A program made the position numbers and the translations under genes. 22,825 bases of DNA from an uncultured Lachnospiraceae bacterium. GTDB lineage: Bacteria; Bacillota_A; Clostridia; Lachnospirales; Lachnospiraceae. The stretch is from positions 1 through 22,825 of the forward strand of contig CAJUFW010000024.1 of assembly GCA_910585655.1 (NCBI GenBank), read 5' to 3'. A model generated the notes under the pieces. That model was not told where the DNA came from and ran no database searches. It worked only from the letters and a program-made list of their open reading frames with translations. Shown piece after piece: positions 14,892-22,746 of the stretch (the stretch's first letter is position 1; each line of letters starts with the position of its first letter).

Positions 14892-16210
14892 AAAGCCTCT
14901 GCTCCTTCCTCTGGAAAACAAACCGTCCCGCCATCTGCCCGTACTTTTAATATATGGCAGGCGCCCTTGCCAAATACCGCCTCTATCCCACGTCGGTATT
15001 CTTCCACAAATGTATCCTCTACAAACGCCTGAATCGTCCCGGCAAAGCCGCCTCCATGCACCCGGCAGACACCATGACAGCCACTTTTTGTTCTTAACAA
15101 CGCTTCACTGACTGCCAAAGCTACCGACACACTTTGGTTTTGAACGTCCTGGTTGCTGTAAACATTTTGTAAAAACCGAAAAGAGGAGTCGCCGGACTCC
15201 TGTACCAGTCCGAGAAACTTCTGAAAGTCTCCCTGTTTTAGAGCGGCAGCCTGCTCTTCTACCCGTCTGTTTTCCGCAAAAAAATGAAACGCACGCAACA
15301 ATGGGCGATCGCCAAATGTTTCCCGTAGTTTTGGCAATTCGGAAAAATATGCTTCCTCTGCTACCTCTCGTAAAACGGTTTTCCCAAACGCCGCCGCGAC
15401 TGCCTTCATTTCTGCCGGAATCGCCGCATAGTCCTCCGTCAAGTCCGCATGATTCCCCTTTGTGTCCACAATACAAAGGCTGTATCCATAAGAAGCAAAC
15501 CGGAGCGGAAGCTTTTTGACTAACGGATTCTCCTTATCCGCAAAATCAATGTGAATCATCCCGCCAACCGAACAAGCCATCTGATCCATCAGCCCACATG
15601 GCTTCCCAAAGTATTCATTTTCCGCATATTGCGCTGCCTTTGCCAAAAAAACCGGATCGATCTTACTTTGGTAAAACAACCCGGAAACAATATGCCCAAT
15701 CAACACCTCAAAAGCTGCCGAAGAAGACAATCCCGCCCCATTTAGGACATTACTGGTCAAGGAAGCCACAAATCCCTGGCTCGTATAGCCCTGCTGCCCT
15801 AGAGCAGCCAGTACTCCGCGAACCAAGCCCAGAGAGGTTCCCCTCTCTTCCTCCCGTCTCGCATCGTCTCCGACTTTTAGCTCCATCTCTCCATAGCCTT
15901 CGGAAACAATCCGTATCCTGTTGTCTTTGGTAGGCGCCGCTATCGCAAGCGCGTCTAAATTAACGGAAGCCGCCAGTACCTCGCCCTGCTGATGATCCGT
16001 ATGATTCCCGGCTATCTCGCTTCTTCCCGGCGCGCTGAAAAACTCCGCCTCTACATCTAGCTCCCCGAACTGCTCCCTAAAAGCTTCTAATAAAGAAAGA
16101 TATCTCTCTTTTTGAGCCGGAATCTGGCGTACGTCCAAATACAACTCCTCCAGACGCCGATCAAATTCCCCGCTTTCTAACGCCTTTCTCCATTCCTCTA
16201 CTCGTTTCAC
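14888..16210 (-). CDS. galK: Galactokinase GalK
   Basis: Phosphorylates galactose at C1 with ATP. This GHMP-kinase product of 440 residues carries the galactokinase signature PGRSEIAGNHTDHQ (61-74), the ATP loop NGAGLSSSAAF (157-167), DQMACS (209-214, with the expected catalytic Asp209), and the C-terminal GGGFAGTIQAF. It is longer than Escherichia coli GalK (382 residues) because of about 40 extra N-terminal residues. The start codon is GTG at 16210, with GGGAGG 8 bases upstream. It is the first structural gene of galKET, behind the operator array. Confidence 0.96.
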   Translation of the reverse strand: MKRVEEWRKALESGEFDRRLEELYLDVRQIPAQKERYLSLLEAFREQFGELDVEAEFFSAPGRSEIAGNHTDHQQGEVLAASVNLDALAIAAPTKDNRIRIVSEGYGEMELKVGDDARREEERGTSLGLVRGVLAALGQQGYTSQGFVASLTSNVLNGAGLSSSAAFEVLIGHIVSGLFYQSKIDPVFLAKAAQYAENEYFGKPCGLMDQMACSVGGMIHIDFADKENPLVKKLPLRFASYGYSLCIVDTKGNHADLTEDYAAIPAEMKAVAAAFGKTVLREVAEEAYFSELPKLRETFGDRPLLRAFHFFAENRRVEEQAAALKQGDFQKFLGLVQESGDSSFRFLQNVYSNQDVQNQSVSVALAVSEALLRTKSGCHGVCRVHGGGFAGTIQAFVEDTFVEEYRRGIEAVFGKGACHILKVRADGGTVCFPEEGAEAL

Positions 16211-16242
16211 ACTCTCGACCTCCCGATAAAAGCCCGCTTTAT

Positions 16243-16345
16243 TTTTACTAACTCCTAGTTTATCTTAATTTTACTAAAATGTCAAGATTGATTTACTAAA
16301 TATTTTAAATATTATTACTAAAATATACTGTTGAAATTACTAAAT
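16243..16345 (-). promoter_or_regulatory. Five-copy operator array for the galactose repressor
   Basis: Five copies of an odd-centred palindrome with core TTA-C-TAA (minus strand TTAGTAA) lie in the regulator-galK gap, centred at 16248, 16274, 16296, 16318 and 16340. The copy at 16274 is a perfect 13-mer (ATTTTACTAAAAT) and that at 16296 a perfect 11-mer (ATTTACTAAAT); the others have one or two mismatches outside the core. The last four centres are exactly 22 bases apart, close to two helical turns, and the first is 26 away. One copy sits between -35 and -10 and one at the expected start of transcription, so binding should block galKET. The likely binder is the adjacent LacI-family protein (inference). 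Confidence 0.8.
16257..16285 (-). promoter_or_regulatory. Promoter of galKET
   Basis: TTGACA (16280-16285, perfect), 17-base spacer, TAAACT (16257-16262, four of six). The predicted start is near 16250. The spacer holds the perfect 13-base operator. Confidence 0.8.
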
Positions 16346-17346
16346 TACTCCCGTGGTTTCCCGCAGCTTTCCCGTATTACCAGCCTGCAAGGAAGCTGAA
16401 TACGCATCGGCACAGATGCTTCCAAATCGGAAAGCATCCTCACCAGAGCTGCTCCATACTGCCCCATTTCACAGGAAGGCGCATGAACCGTAGTAAGAGG
16501 CGGCGTTGTAAATGCAGACAAGTTAATATCATTAAACCCCAGAATCGACATATCTTCCGGAACCCTAAGCCCCTGATCCTGCATCGCCCGCAGCGCTCCT
16601 ATTGCAATCGGGTCGCTCGCTGCAAAAACAGCAGTCGGACGTGTTTCTTTCTCCAATAGTATACGCATCATCTGATAACCGGATTCTACCGAAAAGCGAC
16701 CTTCGTACATATAAGTTTCATAACAGATGTCATGCTCTTTGCAATAACGGATAAACGTATCTTTCCTCTGATCGGGAAACTGCTCCTGTTCCTTTTCGTC
16801 CAAATATTCTATTCCGCCTAAAAAGCCGATGCTTCGATGCCCTAGCTGAACCAGATATTCCAGGGCGTCCGTCACTGCCTGCTTAAAATCCAGCGTCACA
16901 CAAGCTGCCTGACTTGTCGGCATGTCCAAAAATAAAATTCGTCTGGTCAACGAGCAAAGCGCCTCTACCTCCTGCCCGGAAAATTTTCCGATACAAAGAA
17001 TGGTATCCGCCTGCTTTAATACTTCTACATAATTCAAATCCTGTTTAAACGTACGGATTAAAGGAATTCGCTGCTCCTGACAGTATCCCTCAATCCCCTG
17101 TCTGATAGAAAGATAATACGTATCTTCCATTTCCTGCATAGTCGAAAACCATTGCAGCAAACCGAGCGTTTGCCCTATTTCGACAGGATTTTTCGGCAGC
17201 TTATTATACTGCATTTTTTTTGCTGTCTCCAATACCTTTTTCCGGGTTGACGGCTGCACGCTCAACGTCGTATCCTGATTTAAAATCCGGGAAGCTGTCG
17301 CCGGTGATACTCCCGCCGCTTCTGCTACTTCCTTTAATGTTACCAT
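16345..17346 (-). CDS. galR: LacI/GalR-family transcriptional regulator of the gal operon
   Basis: A 333-residue repressor with an N-terminal LacI-type helix-turn-helix (LKEVAEAAGVSPATASRILN, about 4-23), a hinge, and a periplasmic-binding-protein-like effector domain (AVFAASDPIAIGALRAMQDQGLRVPEDMSILGFND near 230-270). The start is the ATG at 17346 with AAGGAAGG 7 bases upstream; an in-frame TTG at 17352 is less likely. It is directly upstream of and co-directional with galKET, and its stop codon touches the last operator. No operator-like palindrome lies before its own start, so it does not seem to repress itself from its own promoter. The gene name is assigned from context; the effector is presumably galactose or a derivative. 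Confidence 0.85.
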   Translation of the reverse strand: MVTLKEVAEAAGVSPATASRILNQDTTLSVQPSTRKKVLETAKKMQYNKLPKNPVEIGQTLGLLQWFSTMQEMEDTYYLSIRQGIEGYCQEQRIPLIRTFKQDLNYVEVLKQADTILCIGKFSGQEVEALCSLTRRILFLDMPTSQAACVTLDFKQAVTDALEYLVQLGHRSIGFLGGIEYLDEKEQEQFPDQRKDTFIRYCKEHDICYETYMYEGRFSVESGYQMMRILLEKETRPTAVFAASDPIAIGALRAMQDQGLRVPEDMSILGFNDINLSAFTTPPLTTVHAPSCEMGQYGAALVRMLSDLEASVPMRIQLPCRLVIRESCGKPRE

Positions 17347-17400
17347 AACCAAACCTTCCTTAATTATTTATCTTAAAATAATTTTCCTTCTCTTAATTCC

Positions 17401-17429
17401 ATCTTACACGAGAGGATCATTTTCTGCAA
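17401..17429 (-). promoter_or_regulatory. Weak candidate promoter of the gal regulator
   Basis: TTGCAG (17424-17429) and TAAGAT (17401-17406) are separated by 17 bases, with three and four of six consensus matches. Weak expression would suit a repressor gene. Confidence 0.35.
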
Positions 17430-17442
17430 CCAGAATCTTTTA

Positions 17443-17471
17443 TTTACTTTTTGAGCATTCTGTGGCATAAT
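17443..17471 (+). promoter_or_regulatory. Promoter of the Imm5-like gene
   Basis: TTTACT (17443-17448), 17-base spacer, CATAAT (17466-17471, five of six), 51 bases before the ATG. Confidence 0.55.
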
Positions 17472-17522
17472 CATAGCCGAGCCTCTAAAAAAGACCTAAA
17501 AATTTTACATAGGAGAGAAATT

Positions 17523-18050
17523 ATGGCAAAGCTACGAAAAATGTTGGGTTCTGCAAAAGATCCCTCCGTTATAGCTCTGATGGAGCTGATGAACACGCAA
17601 AGTAAAACCACGCTGGCACGTTGGGCTGTTACCTATGCCAAGACACAGATTCTTACCATCTGCAAACGCCATTTTCCCGAAGAAACCTGCTTTTCTAACG
17701 CCGTTACGGCAGCTTTGGGATATTTAGACGGAACGCAGACGCTTTCTGCCGCCAAACCCTTTCTAAAAACTGCCGCAGAGGCAGCCAGGGCTTTGGACGG
17801 ACAGCCGATTGCTCAGGCTGCCGCCCGCGCCGTCTCCACAGCCTGTGCTGCCATCCAGACCCCGACCAACGCCTTAGGATTTACCTTTTACGCCGCCGCG
17901 GCGCTTGTCTATGAGCAGTTCGGTCTTAATAAGCCCCCCGCTGTTTATGACCAGGAAGCCGCAAAAATATTACAGACGATGCTAGAAGAATTCCGTCTGG
18001 TTATGCTTCCAGATGAAGCAAATCCAGCCAAACTCAACTGGAATTGCTAA
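17523..18050 (+). CDS. Imm5-like putative immunity protein (orphan)
   Basis: A 175-residue, alanine-rich, all-helical soluble protein with no signal peptide. The segment around AQAAARAVSTACAAIQTPTNALGFTFYAAAA (about 100-130) resembles the core of the Imm-5 family, in which helices with ARA, HA/TA and A-x-G motifs are conserved; this is recognition by pattern only. Imm-5 members were proposed as immunity proteins against polymorphic toxins, but many stand alone. No toxin gene, secretion system or LXG/WXG protein is present in this window. Start: ATG at 17523 with AGGAG 8 bases upstream. It is divergent from the gal regulator and followed after 129 bases by the SSB-like gene on the same strand, without a clear terminator between. 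Confidence 0.65.
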   Translation: MAKLRKMLGSAKDPSVIALMELMNTQSKTTLARWAVTYAKTQILTICKRHFPEETCFSNAVTAALGYLDGTQTLSAAKPFLKTAAEAARALDGQPIAQAAARAVSTACAAIQTPTNALGFTFYAAAALVYEQFGLNKPPAVYDQEAAKILQTMLEEFRLVMLPDEANPAKLNWNC

Positions 18051-18179
18051 AGTGCTAAATTTGTCGAAACTTTCTTCTATCATTTGGTGTAAATATATGG
18101 TATTTTATTATTGGAACCGGCATATATATGTATAGTAACAGCTATTTTTAACTCAGATAAAAGAAGGGAGTCATACAAT

Positions 18180-18824
18180 ATGACAGATAAAATGTTTGAA
18201 AATAACCAAGTAAGTATTGCAGGAAAGCTCGCAAGCCCATTTGTATTCAGTCATGAAGTTTTTGGAGAAGGTTTCTATCTGTGCGACGTCGAGGTAGAAC
18301 GTCTTAGCGATTCCGTTGATTTGATACCGATTATGGTATCGGAGCGGCTATTTCCTGTCAAAGAAAACTACATAGGAAGGGAAATCTGCGTTCATGGCCA
18401 GTTCCGCTCCTACAACCGTCATGAGGAAAACCGGAATCGTCTGGTTCTCTCCTTATTTGTCCGGGAAATGTCCTTTTTAGAAGAGGTCGCTGAAACGGAT
18501 ATTAAGCCAAATTATATTTTCCTGGACGGCTATATCTGTAAGCCTCCGATTTACCGCAAAACTCCGTTAGGACGTGAAATTGCTGATATCCTTTTAGCGG
18601 TCAACCGTCCTTATGGGAAGTCCGATTATATCCCTTGCATCTGCTGGGGACGGAACGCCCGCTATGCAGACAGTTTTTCCGTAGGTAGTCATGTTCAGGT
18701 CTGGGGTCGTATCCAAAGCCGGGAATATCAGAAAAAATTAAGTGAAACCGAATATGAAAAGCGTACTGCTTATGAAGTATCCGTAAGCAAGCTGGAATAT
18801 ATCCAAACTGCTATGGCAGAATAA
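18180..18824 (+). CDS. Tandem OB-fold single-stranded-DNA-binding-like protein
   Basis: A 214-residue product made of two OB-fold-like halves. The first (about 8-107) runs from NNQVSIAGKL to SFLEEV. The second (about 118-207) has the SSB-like pattern IFLDGYICKPPIYRKTPLGREIADILLAVNR and CICWGRNARYADSFSVGSHVQVWGRIQSREY. The second half keeps the TPxGxxI strand and W-G-x-x-A helix of SSB, whereas the first is diverged. The acidic C-terminal tip (DDDIPF type) that SSB uses to recruit partners is absent; the end is TAMAE. It is therefore probably not the replicative SSB. The start is the ATG at 18180, with AAGAAGGGAG upstream. A longer reading from 18111 has no ribosome site. Confidence 0.8.
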   Translation: MTDKMFENNQVSIAGKLASPFVFSHEVFGEGFYLCDVEVERLSDSVDLIPIMVSERLFPVKENYIGREICVHGQFRSYNRHEENRNRLVLSLFVREMSFLEEVAETDIKPNYIFLDGYICKPPIYRKTPLGREIADILLAVNRPYGKSDYIPCICWGRNARYADSFSVGSHVQVWGRIQSREYQKKLSETEYEKRTAYEVSVSKLEYIQTAMAE

Positions 18825-18831
18825 CCTACAA

Positions 18832-18862
18832 ACGCCCCTCCGGGAGAGTCCCGGAGGGGCGT
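18832..18862. terminator. Strong bidirectional terminator between convergent genes
   Basis: A perfect 14-bp GC-rich stem (ACGCCCCTCCGGGA with TCCCGGAGGGGCGT) closes on a three-base loop, followed on the plus strand by TCTTAAATTT. It lies between the stops of the SSB-like gene (18824) and the nitrilase-type gene (18871) and probably serves both. Confidence 0.9.
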
Positions 18863-18870
18863 TCTTAAAT

Positions 18871-19698
18871 TTAGCGTTCTGTCATGCCGCTGACATAAGC
18901 AGCCAGTTCGGTTCCCTTTTTAGTATGCGTTACTGTTTCCAGTTCCACCACACGAAATTCTTCTGCCGTTTCCCCACAGGAAAGTACAGCGGCAAGCGTT
19001 CCTGTCGCATGATAGGCAATTGAGTTCCCTATTACCCGCCAGCCACCCCAAGTACCGTTTTCCAGATAGCCGACATTGCTTACTCCGACAATAGCCATAC
19101 CGTATTTTTTAGAAAGTATGGAATACGGTTTGTGCCATTCTGCTCCATAAACGTCCCGCTGCAAGTCTCGGTCCGGGGCAACGCCCCAGGCGCTCGGTGA
19201 CAGTAAAATATCCGCTCCCATCCGTCCGAACGCCTCTCCTAATACCATACTGCTCTCTGCGTTGTCTGCGCAGATATCCAAAGCCACCCGACCAAAAGGC
19301 GTGTCTGCCACTCCCAGCCGATCCCCAATCTCATAAACGTCCTCTACTCCGGTCAGTACATTGATTTTCCGGTGATGCAGGCAAATCTCCCCGCTATCCG
19401 ATATCAATAAGGCAGCATTGTAGGTTTTCTTCCCTGCCCGTTCCGTAAGCCCTGCCGCTATCCATAGATGGTACTGCTTTGCCAGCCGGCAATAAGCCTC
19501 GCTTGTCGCTCCCGGAATCGGATGACAGAGCGCAGGAGCTTCCACATTTCCCCACCCCAAATCACAGCATTCCGGAAATACCACAATATCTGCCTTTCCC
19601 GCAGCCAGCTTTAAAAAACGTTCCATCATGGTCAAATTTTCCTCTGGCTTTCCAAATACGACCGACATCTGCGCCATTCCGATTTTTACTGTTGCCAA
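18871..19698 (-). CDS. Carbon-nitrogen hydrolase (nitrilase superfamily)
   Basis: A 275-residue amidase-fold enzyme with the superfamily's Glu-Lys-Cys triad: E43 in FPECCDLGW, K111 in HHRKINV, and C143 in ALDICADN. Such enzymes hydrolyse amides, carbamoyl groups or nitriles. The substrate cannot be read from sequence, and neighbours (PdaA-like deacetylase, MATE exporter) do not settle it. The start is unusual. The longest frame begins at 19725, but the strong ribosome site AAGGAGGAG is inside it and points, with 8-base spacing, to a TTG at 19698. The resulting protein begins MATVKIGMAQ, exactly where the family's first strand should begin. It has its own good promoter. Confidence 0.88.
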   Translation of the reverse strand: MATVKIGMAQMSVVFGKPEENLTMMERFLKLAAGKADIVVFPECCDLGWGNVEAPALCHPIPGATSEAYCRLAKQYHLWIAAGLTERAGKKTYNAALLISDSGEICLHHRKINVLTGVEDVYEIGDRLGVADTPFGRVALDICADNAESSMVLGEAFGRMGADILLSPSAWGVAPDRDLQRDVYGAEWHKPYSILSKKYGMAIVGVSNVGYLENGTWGGWRVIGNSIAYHATGTLAAVLSCGETAEEFRVVELETVTHTKKGTELAAYVSGMTER

Positions 19699-19761
19699 AA
19701 GCCTCTCCTCCTTCTCCTTTATCAAATGGTAGTCTAAACGCTACTGTCTCTTGATAAAACC

Positions 19762-19790
19762 AGCATACGTGTTCTCTTAGGTCTTGTCAA
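19762..19790 (-). promoter_or_regulatory. Promoter of the nitrilase-superfamily gene
   Basis: Perfect TTGACA (19785-19790), 17-base spacer, TATGCT (19762-19767, four of six). It sits in the short gap after the pdaA-like gene, with about 60 bases of leader. Confidence 0.75.
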
Positions 19791-19811
19791 TCAAATTTTT
19801 CTTTTTTATCT

Positions 19812-21164
19812 TTACTGTGTTACTTTTCCGCCGTCCTCTCCTTTTCCCTCTCCTTTTGTTTCTTTCTGCTTTCCGGAATAAATATCTATGTTTCCCTGAC
19901 TTTCTGCTTCAGTGCTGGCAGAACTGCTGACACTGCCGCTCTTTTCTGCCAGTTCAGACAACGGTCGAAACGTATAGCCCATTTCTTCCCATTTTGTCAG
20001 TAATTCGTCAAAAATTTCTCCATTTGTCTTGGAAGTGCTATGCAGCAAGACAATCGCCCCCGGATGAATCCGTTTGGTCAGCTTCTCAAAAGCCTCTTCA
20101 TGAGACGGCTGCTTTTCCTGATACCAGTCTACATAAGCCAAGCTCCAGAAAAAAGTCTGATACCCCAGTTCCTGCGCCATTTTCAAATTATCAAGGTTAT
20201 ATTTTCCCTGAGGCGGACGGTAAAACTTTACTAAATCCTCTCCTGTCAGCTCCTTGTACGCTTCCTCTACCATCTTCATTTCCTCAGAAAAAGCCTCTTT
20301 GGAAGAAATAGAAGACATATCAGGATGATGCCAGGTGTGATTTCCTATCGTATGTCCTTCCGCTACCATTCGTTTAATCAGTTCCGGCGCTGTTTCCAGA
20401 TAATGCCCTACTACGAAAAAAGTCGCCTGGGCATTGTGCTTTTTTAAGGCGTCTAAAATCGGTTCGGTATTTCCATTCTCATACCCGGCATCAAAGGTCA
20501 GATAAATCACTTTCTCCTTTGCGTCTCCTACATACCAGGCTCCATACTGCGCCAGCTCGGAAGCCGAAACGTTGCCGGTAGGCTGCGCGCCTTCCGCGCC
20601 AAATCCCAGTCCCCAGTTGTCGCTCTGCTCTAAAAGTTTGGCAGCGGTCGGAATCGTTCCCTGTGTTACAACACCGATTCCCCTCCCCAGAAAAAACAAA
20701 GAAAGCAAACAAGCTGCCGCTGCCGCCAGTTTGATTCCGACTGCCTTTCCTTTCAGCATTTTGCTGTCTGTTTCCCTTCGTTCTCCCTTTCCTGTCCGCC
20801 GCTTTGGAAAAGCCGTTTTGTTTAGTTTGATTCGATGCGTTCTTCGTCCAAAGGATTTCGTCCTCTTTTTCCGATCGACTAGGCTTCGGGTTTGTTCCTT
20901 TGCTTGCCATTCCGGATCCGGCTCTGTTTTCTGGCTCCATGTCATACTCTGCCCTGCCTCCGTCGCATAGCTTCCCTGACCGCTATGGCTGTCAATCGCC
21001 CGTAACACAGATTCCTTATGTTTATCTCCCCGCAGCCTGCTCTGTTCCTGCAGCCTCTCCGTTCTATGTTTGATAGCTGCTTTTTGAACGGGCAAATAGG
21101 CTATTTTGTTCCTCTCCTCTTTACTCTCTCCCTGCCATCCCCCGTCTCGCTGATTTTGTCCCAT
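19812..21164 (-). CDS. PdaA-like polysaccharide deacetylase (CE4)
   Basis: A membrane-anchored NodB-fold deacetylase of 450 residues. One membrane helix (about 143-165) is followed by the linker PTGNVSASELAQYGAWYVG, close to B. subtilis PdaA. The catalytic domain then has TFDAGY (223-228), HTWHH (276-280), RPPQGK (316-321) and HPGAIVLLHST (367-377). PdaA deacetylates N-acetylmuramic acid during muramic delta-lactam formation in the spore cortex, so this suggests a spore former. The TFDxGY motif lacks the second Asp of other CE4 enzymes, as in PdaA. Odd features are a basic cytoplasmic tail of about 135 residues (many Lys and Arg at 98-131) and a Ser/Lys/Gly-rich C-terminus. An alternative ATG at 20945 (residue 74) has GGAGG upstream and would give 377 residues. 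Confidence 0.9.
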   Translation of the reverse strand: MGQNQRDGGWQGESKEERNKIAYLPVQKAAIKHRTERLQEQSRLRGDKHKESVLRAIDSHSGQGSYATEAGQSMTWSQKTEPDPEWQAKEQTRSLVDRKKRTKSFGRRTHRIKLNKTAFPKRRTGKGERRETDSKMLKGKAVGIKLAAAAACLLSLFFLGRGIGVVTQGTIPTAAKLLEQSDNWGLGFGAEGAQPTGNVSASELAQYGAWYVGDAKEKVIYLTFDAGYENGNTEPILDALKKHNAQATFFVVGHYLETAPELIKRMVAEGHTIGNHTWHHPDMSSISSKEAFSEEMKMVEEAYKELTGEDLVKFYRPPQGKYNLDNLKMAQELGYQTFFWSLAYVDWYQEKQPSHEEAFEKLTKRIHPGAIVLLHSTSKTNGEIFDELLTKWEEMGYTFRPLSELAEKSGSVSSSASTEAESQGNIDIYSGKQKETKGEGKGEDGGKVTQ

Positions 21165-21193
21165 ATGCTTCTCGCTTCCGCTCGTTTTTTACC

Positions 21194-21202
21194 ATTATAT
21201 CA
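21194..21202 (-). promoter_or_regulatory. Extended -10 promoter of the pdaA-like gene
   Basis: TGATATAAT (TG, one base, perfect TATAAT at 21194-21199) lies about 30 bases before the ATG at 21164, with no good -35. This placement supports the 21164 start. Confidence 0.5.
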
Positions 21203-21238
21203 GCTTTGATGTGGAAATATTCATTTCATAGATTTTAT

Positions 21239-21257
21239 CATTGCGGTTCTTGCAATG
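21239..21257. terminator. Weak hairpin between the MATE and pdaA-like genes
   Basis: CATTGC and GCAATG pair perfectly around seven bases. On the minus strand the tail is ATAAAATCT, so termination would be poor. It is the only structure that I see in this 135-base gap apart from the pdaA promoter. Confidence 0.3.
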
Positions 21258-21299
21258 CCTATCACTCAAAATAAGATTAAGCCAGCAGCAGATTACCTC

Positions 21300-22655
21300 T
21301 TATCCTCTCTTTTCAAACCCGTGCATCCAGTCTGCTTTCAAAAAATAAATCAAAAAGATAACGGAACTAAGGCTCCAGGTCAGAGGATATGCCCAGAATA
21401 CACCGTTTATAACATCCACAAAGCGCATTACTACCGTGATATAGGTAATACGAATCACGCACCAGCAAACCATCATAACGGTCATTGGCACGACTGCTTT
21501 GCCCGCTCCACGGAAAATCCCTGCCATACAGTGGGATAATGCCAAAAGGAAAAAGAACAGCGACACCGTTCTTGCCTGGGTCATGCCAAAACGAATGACC
21601 TCCGGTTCCTCGGCAAAAAGCCGAATCAGGTACGGCGCTGCCAGATAGACGCCAATACCAACCATCTCTGCAATGGAAATCGAGCAGAGAATTCCAAACC
21701 TTGCACCCTTCCTTGCTCTGTCGTATTTGCCTGCCCCCAAATTTTGCCCGATAAAGGTCGTCAGGGACTGGGCAAAGCAGGTAATTGGCAAAAAGCCGAA
21801 CCCTTCGATCTTTGAATAAGCCCCACAGCCTGCCATCGCTGCTGCGCCAAAAGCGTTGATATTGGACTGCACTACTACGTTTGCCAGAGAAATGATCGAA
21901 TTTTGGATACCTGCCGGGAGCCCATAGGAAACGATTTGTTTTAACATGATTTTATCAAATCGAATCTTTTTTACGATAATCTGATACTCTGCTTTGATAC
22001 GAGATAATCGGATAAAGCTTAACAATGCGCTGGTTGCCTGGGAAATGGCAGTAGCTGCCGCTACCGCGCCGACTCCCATCCGGAATACTCCGACAAACAG
22101 CAAATCCAAAGCAATATTGATACAAGAAGAAATGATCAAATACATCAACGGATGTCTGGAATCTCCAACCGACTGCATGATTCCCATAAATACATTGTAA
22201 AGGACAAAGCCTAGAGAACCTGCAAAATAAGTACGAAAATAAACGATAGAATTCGGCAGCACATTTTCCGGCGTTCCCATCAAGCGCAGAATAAAAGGAG
22301 TAAGCGTCATTCCCAGGCACATCAGCAAAAGACCTGCCACCAGCCCAAACGCCACTAACGTATGTATTGCCGTCTGCAGTTTGTCAAACTGTTTCGCCCC
22401 ATAGTAACGAGCTACGATAACTCCCGCTCCCATGGCAATCCCGTTAAAAAATCCGACCATCAAAAAGATCAGATTTCCGGAAGAACTGACTGCCGCCAAG
22501 GCTTCACTCCCTAAAAAATTCCCGACAATCAAAGAATCTGCCGTATTATAAAGCTGCTGAAACAGGTTCCCCAAAAACAACGGAATCGCAAACGCGATGA
22601 TCCGCTTTCCTACCGGACCGTCTGTCAAAACCGTCAGTGCTTTATCCTTTTGCAT
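21300..22655 (-). CDS. MATE-family efflux transporter
   Basis: A multidrug and toxin extrusion family antiporter of 451 residues with about twelve membrane segments in two homologous halves. The N-terminal PLFLGNLFQQLYNTADSLIVG and the conserved SSGNLIFLMVGFFNGIAMGAGV loop are characteristic of the DinF/NorM-like MATE proteins common in Clostridia. The second half begins near the GLPAGIQNSIISLANVVVQ segment. Such carriers export cationic drugs, dyes or metabolites with Na+ or H+ exchange; the substrate is unknown. The ATG at 22655 has GAGAGGAAG upstream. It is probably monocistronic, since the downstream pdaA-like gene has its own -10. Confidence 0.93.
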   Translation of the reverse strand: MQKDKALTVLTDGPVGKRIIAFAIPLFLGNLFQQLYNTADSLIVGNFLGSEALAAVSSSGNLIFLMVGFFNGIAMGAGVIVARYYGAKQFDKLQTAIHTLVAFGLVAGLLLMCLGMTLTPFILRLMGTPENVLPNSIVYFRTYFAGSLGFVLYNVFMGIMQSVGDSRHPLMYLIISSCINIALDLLFVGVFRMGVGAVAAATAISQATSALLSFIRLSRIKAEYQIIVKKIRFDKIMLKQIVSYGLPAGIQNSIISLANVVVQSNINAFGAAAMAGCGAYSKIEGFGFLPITCFAQSLTTFIGQNLGAGKYDRARKGARFGILCSISIAEMVGIGVYLAAPYLIRLFAEEPEVIRFGMTQARTVSLFFFLLALSHCMAGIFRGAGKAVVPMTVMMVCWCVIRITYITVVMRFVDVINGVFWAYPLTWSLSSVIFLIYFLKADWMHGFEKRG

Positions 22656-22682
22656 GATATCAACTTCCTCTCACTAATTTCC

Positions 22683-22710
22683 GTTTGCTAAAGCTTTTGC
22701 CAAAGCAAAC
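22683..22710. repeat. Small inverted repeat in the MATE gene leader
   Basis: GTTTGCT (22683-22689) and AGCAAAC (22704-22710) are exact reverse complements between the promoter and the ribosome site. It could be a leader hairpin or a regulator site; I cannot tell which. Confidence 0.35.
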
Positions 22711-22717
22711 AGAACTT

Positions 22718-22746
22718 ATTATACCCCTCCTTTCGGTAAATGGCAA
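22718..22746 (-). promoter_or_regulatory. Promoter of the MATE transporter gene
   Basis: TTGCCA (22741-22746, five of six), 17-base spacer, perfect TATAAT (22718-22723), about 60 bases before the ATG. The remaining 79 bases to the window end hold no gene that I can support. Confidence 0.75.

Noticed and set aside
16243..16345. CRISPR-like array because of regular spacing
   Set aside because: The repeated unit is an 11-13 base palindrome with 22-bp period inside a promoter region, with no spacer-sized unique segments and no cas genes.
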